The position numbers were made by a program, and so were the translations under genes. The notes under the pieces were generated by a model. That model saw only the letters and a program-made list of their open reading frames with translations. It ran no database searches and had not been told where the DNA came from. From positions 1-25,969 of the forward strand of contig JACVRA010000441.1 of assembly GCA_019828545.1 (NCBI GenBank): a stretch of 25,969 nucleotides of DNA. The letters run 5' to 3'. Of this stretch, positions 18,932 to 25,969 are shown in pieces (position 1 is the first letter of the stretch; every line of letters starts with the position of its first letter). The stretch is from Paracamarosporium sp. OC-R06-R3. Lineage: Eukaryota > Ascomycota > Dothideomycetes > Pleosporales > Didymosphaeriaceae.

Positions 18932-21916
18932 ATGGCGAATAATCAACCCCAGGACGTGAAATCGTCAGACCAAATTGTAGGCCACCGTCAATTTTCATGT
19001 CAAGTGCTACTGACGGCAAGGTAGCCCTCGTCTGAGGCTGCCAAGGAAGAGTTTTACAAGCGTTCTATACAACTTCTAGAGGCCCGCACAGCTTCTCTGG
19101 AGGCTTCATTGAACACGTTGTCGCAAATCTTCCCTCAAGGCTTGCCCCAACAACCGCAGCACATTGCAACTCAACCAAATCAGTTAAACCCGGCGTTCCA
19201 CCCTCCTTTCTTGCCACCATACCATCCTTGGCTATATTCCTCGTATCCCCAATATCACTGGCCGCTCCAGCACGCCCAATGGCAGGCTCAAGTGCAAGCT
19301 CAGGCGCCAGCTCTCGCAACATCTTCAACGCCGCTAAGCAATGTGTGTACTCGAGATAGTGATCATTCGCATTACTCACAGTTGCCAGGCACAAGTTAAT
19401 GTAGCCGCCGAGAACATAAGAAATACCGTCGGGAATGCCGGAATAAATCCCACCAAGGCTACGCAAAGTGCGCAAGATCCGCAAGATGCAGGTGGTGCCC
19501 CCACAACCGCATCAAACGAATCTACTGCTTCTGAAGCGACTGAAAAAGCAAAGGAAGGCGATAGCCCGGACCTGTTGACGGGCGGTAAGAGCGAGACAAA
19601 GGACCAGGAAGCTAGTCGCATCTGGACTGTTATTAACAAGGTAAGTTTCTATGAACCGATTTCACACCTAAAACATGAAGACTAAACTGACGCAGTGGAA
19701 CAATACTAAATCCATATGGGAAGATGTCGAGGACAAATTCGAGACTCCGAAGGATGCGCAGAACAAGGCGGCCACCTATCGAAGGAATATTGATCCACAC
19801 AATGAAAAAAAGGTGCTTTAGCCGCCTGGTTGAATTACACTCCTGGTATGCTTACTTTTTCTTAGGTTGAATTTGAGGACCTTGAGATACACTCCCAAGA
19901 CCTCAAGGATCTCTTGATAGAGACCGACAACTGGTGGGGAGAGTTCCAAGAAGACCGAGGTAGAAACATGAAGATCCGAACGCCATTTTACCCCTTCATC
20001 TGGGATTGGGATAAGTATCAGAAAGCTTGCGAACCAAAAGAGGACGACGGCGATGCTAGGAAAGAATCGCGCAAAGAGTTACAGAAGCTCTTGCAGTTGG
20101 TTAGTCGGTCTACCACGTTGGAATCATATTTTCGGTCCCGCGACGAATTCATCGGCTCGAAAAAAATTAAATATACTTATCTGTGGACCTTGTTTCGACA
20201 TGGTGGCCAAGTATACGCGCGTTCATATAGGAACGAGTTGCAAATGTTCGAAGTGAGGGATATGGCGGCACCACCTTACGACGACAATCCGTTTTTCGTC
20301 TCTTGCATCGCGTTCGACTGGGACGGTGTGAAGTTTTCACCTTACACATACGACTTCTACATCAAAGAGTTCAGCGGCGAGAAACCGATTGATAGCCTTG
20401 AGGTTTTCCCTGTGGAATACTACCGCGACGCAGAAGGAAATCCTAGCGATGTGCAGTTGCGTGTTAAGTTGATCGAGCGTGGAAGAAAATATGTCGAGCT
20501 GTGCACGAAAGAGCCCATTTCCTACCAATGCAAATATGAAGGTACGGCAACAACTACCCCATCTGGTCTACAAAGGGTGACCAAGAGGCGTGCTGGCGAT
20601 GCGAAGTACACCAATCGCGTGGAAGGGTACAATTTTGATGACGACGACCTCGACCTCACAACGATTGAAATTACAGGAAAACAGAACAGAGTGATAATCG
20701 ACAACTACACTTTCATCAAATCAGAAAGGAATACAATGAAGCGCGACGACATGCCTCCATTGGGAAAGAAGATTCCATACATTGACCCAGATTGCGTGTG
20801 TCCAATCTGTAGGACATCTCCATTCCAGTGGAAGCCAGAGGCCAAACTCGAAGAAGGTTCCTTTGGTCCGCTTGGTGAAGCTTTCGGTGAAGATGAGAGA
20901 AGGCTACAATTTCTACCGCCGCGACTTCTTGGGTTCGCCCTTAAGGAAAAGGTTTGGGGCCAGTTCTTGGTGGATAAGCTCACGCGAGTAGGTTTCATTG
21001 ATGATACTGAACACAACGATCCTTTCTGGAATGAATTGCAGCTAAGGCCCGAGGCCAAAGATCAACTGATGGCGCTTGTGAAGTTTCACAAGGCACCCGA
21101 CTCGAGGAAGTTAGAAGACGACACAGGTGGCTTAACTACGAAGGTCTTCGATGTTATTGAAGGCAAGGGTCAAGGTGTCGTTATACTATTGCATGGTCCG
21201 CCTGGTGTTGGCAAGACTCTGACTGCGGAGACTATCGCAATAGCAACGGGTAGACCTCTCCTTACTGTCTCCGTGGCAGAGATTGGCATCCAAGCTCATG
21301 AGGCTGAAAGAAAACTCACGGATGTTTTTGAAGATGCAGCTCGATGGGACGCAGTGCTGCTCATGGATGAGGCCGATGTTTTCGTTGAAGAAAGAAAGCA
21401 AGGTGATCTATCGCGAAATTCGCTTGTCTCAGTGCTTCTACGGTGCTTGGAATATTACGAAGGTATGTGCATTTGAAGGTGGGATCTTCTTTGGATGTCG
21501 AATGTTGATGTTGCATAGGCATAATCATACTCACAACAAACCGTGTTCGCTCGATAGATCCCGCGATGCAGTCGCGCATTCATCTCGCCATCCGATACCA
21601 AGATCTCACAGCAGAGCAACGCATTGCAATCTACAAAAATCGCCTCAAGTATATTCCGGAAGATGAGTTCGAGGACCGCAAAGCATTGGAAAAGTCCTTA
21701 GAAAAGGGGTCCCTGACACGGCGATCGAACAAGGCGAATGGCCGGCAAATTCGCAATATCGTTATCAAAGCGCGTATGCTGGCGCGATACAGAGAGGAAA
21801 AGCTGACGATTGAGCACCTGATTTCGGCGGACGAAGATACGTCGGATTTTATTAATAGCATGTCGGATGTGTTGCACAAATTTAGAGGGAAGAACGAGTT
21901 GGATTATGAGGTATGA
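18932..21916 (+). CDS. AAA+ ATPase 2 with DUF7025 domain and a long low-complexity N-terminus
   Basis: Six exons: 18932-18976, 19025-19342, 19389-19640, 19696-19812, 19866-21462 and 21519-21916. The introns are 46-56 nt; the product is 908 aa. After a short lead comes a helix KEEFYKRSIQLLEARTASLE, then a segment rich in Gln, Pro, Tyr, Trp and His (about 52-115) and a Ser/Thr/acidic linker (to about 200). DUF7025 follows (about 345-450, with YLWTLFRHGGQVYA and FFVSCIAFDWDG), then CxCxxC (Cys554, 556, 559) and a linker with RLLGFALKEKVWGQF. The AAA module has Walker A GPPGVGKT (688-695, Lys694), Walker B VLLMDEAD (Asp745, Glu746), sensor 1 TTN (Asn784), SRIH (Arg796) and a C-terminal GRQIRNIV lid. 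All ATPase residues are present. The junction 19342/19389 is the least certain splice. The partner in the divergent pair is NLR-like B. Confidence 0.92.
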
Positions 21917-23407
21917 GTCGATCCGAATTGCTGCCGGAGTATAATCATTCTTCCTCTTTTCATATTACACCTTGAAACTGCCACTACCGGTATCACCATG
22001 CAAGTGCATGCCTCGGCTCGGAAGGTCTTGCCGTTTTCAGTGTAGCGCGGGCGAACTGAGTGGACTCTGACATTCCTTCTTGTTCGTTTCCCTCCACCTT
22101 GTCTTGATAATGAGACGACATCTCCTTGAATTAGTGTCTGCGGGATGCGTGGCTTGCTTCACCGAGTATGTGCAATCTTCCGCGATGTCCGCCGGGCGGG
22201 CGCGCTGTCCAGGTGCGAAGGACGGACGTTGTCCCTTGCTGGTCACGGGTGCAGCTCTTTGAGCGGGTGTGTGTAATGTCGAATTACTTGGGGCAACATA
22301 AGGCGGTCACTCTAGACGAAATCTAGCACTGCACAATAACAGCCCTGCAAATATTCACGCTTCTGATTGGGTGAGCGGACCAGCCCGTGTCGAGCTGCGG
22401 CCTCTGCCGCCTTGTCGGCTTAGCCTTCCCAAGGCAGAGAGCATGACAACGGTTAGGAGTGATGTCACCACCAACTGCTATCTTCCTGCACACCGCTAGT
22501 AAGGGCGTTCAGCTTCGCTGGTAGAGCTGCAGTTAGAGTCATAGTAGCTTCCGCCTCTTTTTGTCATCAGTTCTACCAAGTTTGACTCTAAGAGGAGCGC
22601 AGAGGACAATCTCCAGTTGTTTGAGGTAATTTTAGGTTTTGATTCTTGAACGGGGGACTAGATATACGAAGCCATGTGACGAACACGATCGGGATCGTAC
22701 AAACGGTACACATTCGCGTGCTTCTCCACAAACGTTTTGAACGCCTGCTTTCACCGCCAGGCTGGAAGTGGCTGAAAGATTCGGCCAATCCGAAATGAGG
22801 CTTGCCTCAAGCTATGCTCAATTAATTCTGGCCCTTTACATGACCCACATCTATGCTCTACCTGACCTCCACAGCTAAGATCACAAGATTGCTTTCCACT
22901 TCAAAGTGATGCCAGTCTCCACTTCCCAACGTCCTTCTATGATTTGAGTTGACCAACTTCTAAAGGAAAGCGAAGCGGCGAATACCAACCTTCTAAGTTC
23001 AGTTAAGATGATGCTAGCTGCTACTAACAAAAGGGCTCCGCTTCGCTCACTCCGTTGAAGGAATAGGGCACATTCTCACGATGTTCGCCTCTCTTGAGCC
23101 TCAAATTCTAAAAAGTGCAAGTCCTGTACCCACTTCTACTTCCTTCGTCCCTCTTTCCATTGTATAAGATCTTAACTCTACTATCGATGTGATCCCACAA
23201 CACAGAGCTTCAAACATATCCAACTCTGAACCTTGCAACTCCATCATTCTTCGTCCAAATTGCTATATATTAGCTACCTCTCTAATACTCGCAATAATCT
23301 ACAAACCGTCAAGTAAATTAAGGCCCATACCGTTAAGGGTCTACCTTTGCCAACGCACGACAACATCAGACATCTACCAAGAACATTCTCCAAATCCACT
23401 CGCCGAC
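21917..23407. other. Intergenic region; promoter and long leader of the zinc-finger gene at its right end
   Basis: No coding frame over about 75 codons with recognisable content is present before the zinc-finger gene. A C/T-rich tract (about 23131-23160) followed by TATAAG (23163-23168) suggests that the core promoter of the downstream gene lies about 240 bp before its ATG, giving a leader of roughly 210 nt. A small hairpin (CTAGA/TCTAG, near 22312-22326) is probably incidental. Confidence 0.5.
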
Positions 23408-23707
23408 ATGGACTACACGACTCCATACTGTTCTCATACTGATCTTCCCTCCAACAACTTCCCGAACCAACCTCCGGATACATGGTACTGCGCGGAGTGC
23501 GGGGCTCTCAATCAAAGTTGGTACGACCGCTGCCCAACGTGCAACCAGGGTGTCAAACAAGGAGCAACTTGCCATTCCGCTGCGTCGTACATTTCCAACA
23601 GAGGCGCAGGCTCACCAGCTGTTGGGTCGTGGATCTGTCAGAAGTGTGGAGCTTCAAACTCTGGCCTCACCCCAGACTTCTGCCCTGTGTGTGGGAATCG
23701 TCTTTAG
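23408..23707 (+). CDS. Small protein with two RanBP2-type zinc fingers
   Basis: A single-exon frame of 99 aa from ATG 23408 to TAG 23707. The same frame is open further upstream, but only from non-ATG codons, and translation of that part looks non-coding. Two tandem zinc fingers are clear. Finger 1 has Trp26 and Cys28, 31, 42, 45 with Asn35 in the C-x2-C-x3-N-x6-C-x2-C pattern. Finger 2 has Trp75 and Cys77, 80, 92, 95 with Asn84 and one extra residue before the third Cys. This W...CxxC...N...CxxC layout is that of RanBP2-type fingers, which bind single-stranded RNA, ubiquitin or Ran. There is no other domain; a Ser/Gly-rich linker (about 53-73) joins the fingers. An AATAAA 200 bp after the stop fits its 3' UTR. 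Ligand and role are unknown. Confidence 0.8.
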   Translation: MDYTTPYCSHTDLPSNNFPNQPPDTWYCAECGALNQSWYDRCPTCNQGVKQGATCHSAASYISNRGAGSPAVGSWICQKCGASNSGLTPDFCPVCGNRL

Positions 23708-23905
23708 TGGTTCTTATATAACGCAATCGGCTGTCTACCATCTCTTTCAAGTCACTCTTCTCATGTTTCTGGGTATTTGCTGTTTCTTTCCTACGCCTTT
23801 TTCTTGTCCTCGCGCTACTCCTTTCCCATCTGTTTACCGCTTTTAACACTTTGTTGGACGTTTTGTTTCCTTCTTCAAAGTTGCTTTCCAGTATGTTCTA
23901 TCCCT

Positions 23906-23911
23906 AATAAA
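23906..23911 (+). terminator. Polyadenylation signal candidate (AATAAA)
   Basis: AATAAA lies 198 bp after the zinc-finger stop codon, inside a T/C-rich stretch and followed by a T-rich run. It is the best visible candidate for the 3' end signal of that transcript. Confidence 0.4.
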
Positions 23912-25178
23912 GCTTTTCTTTTTTGGTGCATGTGGCTCGTGGATGTTCATTCGGTTCTTTCTTTACGCTTCGCGATATTCTTAGACCTATTCTAAATACC
24001 CACTTCTTGTAGCCCTTTTCTTGATATCTACTACCTCTGATATTTCTTATATCTCATGAAGTCACTCACTCCTTCTTTCCTTACGTTGATGTTTCTCCTA
24101 GGCATGTTGCTGAGATCTTCGGTGTTTACGGTCTTGTGTTAGGTGTTGAGTTAGCATGTAATACAAGGCATACTATTATGATACTTCTACTTTAGCATCA
24201 CTGCATCTGTCATATTGCTTGTTTAGTATAATACAACGTCGCCACTTTGGTTGATAGACGAACTTAGGTAGGGCCGTCACTAGGATCCTGCCCAACTCCT
24301 AGACATGTTCCAATAAAGTGTCATCGGAAACAGAACACTTCTTTAAATACATACTGGTATGAATTTGCAGATACAGCTGCAAGTATGGGTTATTAAAGTC
24401 ATTGTTAGTGCTCGGCACTGCTAATAAGGAGAGTACTTCTGTTAGGCAATAGCGGATTTAACTTGTTTCCTCTAATACTCCAAAGTCAGATTCCACTGTT
24501 CAACTGAGAACGTATCGGTCCGCTCAAACAGAGGCTATGAGGAACGAAGCCAGGTTGTGCTGTTGGTTTTTAGATGATCTCAGGCTCGTATCTTTTGATG
24601 CGGCCAATGCGCTGTACCACAAAAGCACGGGAATGTGAAAGTAAAAGTCCCATCATTCGTTCGCCTATAACGCCTAGACCATTACTGCTCGAGTTATAGC
24701 CTTGCGATAAATTTCTCGAATTGGCTTCGCCGCGATAAACATGTACGATTTGGGTATGTGGGGAGCCAAAGTCCGTCCAGTCGAATGCAACAGTTCTCAG
24801 CCGCTTTCTGCGTCTGGCTTTGGTTTAATATATACAGGATGTGTAATCACGCCACCGAGTAGCCCACAGCAACCGCTTACGATACTCTTTTGAGACATAC
24901 CGTCAGCTATCGATGCCAAGTAAGACATCTTTATTAAATGGTGTAACAGCAGATATTCCTCATTTGTGGCTGTTGCAGATTAGCAATGGCCGATATTGGC
25001 AATTATTCGGATAATAGGAAATATCTGCTTTCAGTTCTGTCACTGAATATCAGGCTCGGCCAACCAATTTCCTAGTACAGTGCTGCGGCTGAGACCGTGA
25101 TCTGTAACGATCACAACATGATGTAGGTGGTGAGAGTCAACTCAGCACTGGGAATGAGCGCGGTAACGCATTGATTGC

Positions 25179-25184
25179 TATAAA
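25179..25184 (+). promoter_or_regulatory. TATA box of the secreted-protein gene
   Basis: TATAAA lies 54 bp before the ATG at 25238. The intervening leader ends in a C/T-rich stretch directly before CAAGATG. Spacing suggests a very short 5' UTR of about 25 nt, a layout often seen in strongly regulated fungal genes. Confidence 0.6.
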
Positions 25185-25237
25185 GATGTTACAGATCCCC
25201 CAAAGTTATCATTAAACAAATCTCTCTTCTCTACAAG

Positions 25238-25833
25238 ATGCGCCGCACAGCCTTTGCAATTATCTTCGCTTCCCTTGGGCTCATAGCCACAGGATGCACT
25301 ACCGTTGGCAAGACAACACATACTTTCTACGGCTACCCAGACAACGATCCTCCTGGGCCCGCTACTGCCTATGATTGCGGCCGCAAGTACAAAGCCGGCG
25401 GCACCGGTACCTATGAAGACCCCTTGACTTTCGCTTCGGCCCCCGGAGAGTTCAACGAATGCGAAATCATTTACGATCCGTATCTTCGCAAGTACTTGCG
25501 GTTTGAAGATTACTGTGAACAGTGCAACAAAGACTGGAAGACTAGCCCGAAAATAAGCCACATTGATGTGTGGACAGGCAGTCCAACGCAGAACGGCGGG
25601 CAGGCACAAATCCAGTGTGAGAACGATCTGACCCCCGCGGACAGGAGCCAGACAATCGTTCGCCAGCCGGCGAAGAACCTACCGGTTGATTGTAGGTGTA
25701 TTCCTTCTATGCAAGTATATCGCAAGATACTGACAACGCATCAGCTACCGTGCTGTATGTAAAAGGAGGCAGTCCGGCGTGCAGGGTCAGCCACGTGTAT
25801 CCAAGCTATCAAATCGGGGATTACTGCAAATAG
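25238..25833 (+). CDS. Small cysteine-containing secreted protein, probable double-psi beta-barrel fold (effector-like)
   Basis: Two exons, 25238-25691 and 25745-25833, joined across a 53-nt intron with a CTGAC branch site; the product is 180 aa. Residues 1-19 form a signal peptide (basic MRR, then hydrophobic AIIFASLGLIA), with cleavage near 19-25. The mature part has Cys47, 75, 93, 96, 127, 164 and 179 (and Cys20 if retained). Motifs include TFYGYPDNDPPGPATAYDCG, GGTGTYEDPLTFA and FEDYCEQC...HIDVW. The D-x-C-x2-C...(I/L)D arrangement resembles double-psi beta-barrel proteins (barwin/RlpA/expansin-like). Proteins of this kind recur in plant-associated ascomycetes and are usually annotated as secreted hypothetical proteins. 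No catalytic site of a named enzyme family can be seen. An extracellular role, possibly at a host interface, is inferred from secretion and cysteines only. Confidence 0.8.
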
Positions 25834-25969
25834 GTTCATTGCGCAAGTTCACTACACACGAAGTTGTTATAAGCAGTGCGCGGAGGTGGCACTGTGGTTG
25901 CTTCACGGCATTGCGGAAAGCAACAATTTCGCAAACAAAGGTTACCGTGTCTTGGCAGTCAATGCACGT
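25834..25969. other. 3' flank of the secreted-protein gene
   Basis: This short tail contains no frame or motif that I can assign; it presumably includes the 3' UTR of the secreted-protein gene. Confidence 0.5.

Larger units (their letters stand above)
23708..25237. other. Gene-free interval between zinc-finger and secreted-protein genes
   Basis: The first 200 bp are strongly T/C-rich and most likely 3' UTR of the zinc-finger gene. From about 24000 to 25150 I see no frame over about 70 codons, no recognised RNA gene and no repeat. The last part holds the promoter of the secreted-protein gene. Confidence 0.55.

Noticed and set aside
11815..21916. Recent tandem duplication as origin of the two pairs
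   Set aside because: Intron positions, N-termini and protein sequences differ too much, and no shared intergenic sequence is visible.
25274..25303. Bacterial-type lipobox (LIATGC) in the secreted protein
   Set aside because: The gene has a spliceosomal intron and the window is fungal, so lipoprotein processing does not apply. The cysteine simply follows the signal peptide.

Overview
The window looks like nuclear DNA of a filamentous ascomycete, most likely a Dothideomycete (Pleosporales-like). The basis is the short introns (about 44-58 nt) with GT...AG ends and CTAAC/CTGAC-type branch sites, monocistronic genes on both strands, and protein families typical of such fungi. There are no bacterial operon signals, rRNA, tRNA or CRISPR. 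The taxonomic placement is inference. All gene models were spliced by eye, and each exon chain closes in frame to a whole number of codons.

Left part (1-11.5 kb): a promoter region leads to a secreted subtilisin-type serine protease (1269-3988, +). After about 1.2 kb without a convincing gene comes a small gene that I read as the Apc13/Swm1 subunit of the anaphase-promoting complex (5249-5760, +). It converges on a small EthD/Dabb-like alpha/beta-barrel protein (5906-6253, -), with a triplet microsatellite between their stops. A gene-poor stretch of about 4.5 kb follows, then an EF-hand protein (10774-11492, +). In both the Apc13-like and EF-hand genes the initiator ATG appears to be an exon by itself.

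Centre (11.8-21.9 kb): two copies of one two-gene arrangement. In each, a minus-strand NLR-like protein (DUF7708/Goodbye-like helical N-terminus plus a STAND-like NTPase core with no P-loop) is divergently transcribed from a plus-strand DUF7025-AAA+ ATPase with complete Walker A, Walker B, sensor 1 and arginine-finger motifs. Pair 1 is 11815-13892(-)/14232-16586(+). Pair 2 is 16627-18392(-)/18932-21916(+). The pairs meet tail to tail with 40 bp between stop codons. Sequences and intron positions have diverged widely, so this is not a recent tandem duplication. I propose a paired pseudo-NTPase/AAA module and regard it as the most interesting feature of the window; its function is unknown.

Right part (21.9-26 kb): a 99-residue protein with two RanBP2-type zinc fingers (23408-23707, +), about 1.5 kb of gene-free DNA, then a small cysteine-containing secreted protein (25238-25833, +) whose pattern suggests a double-psi beta-barrel fold and which is a candidate effector-like protein.
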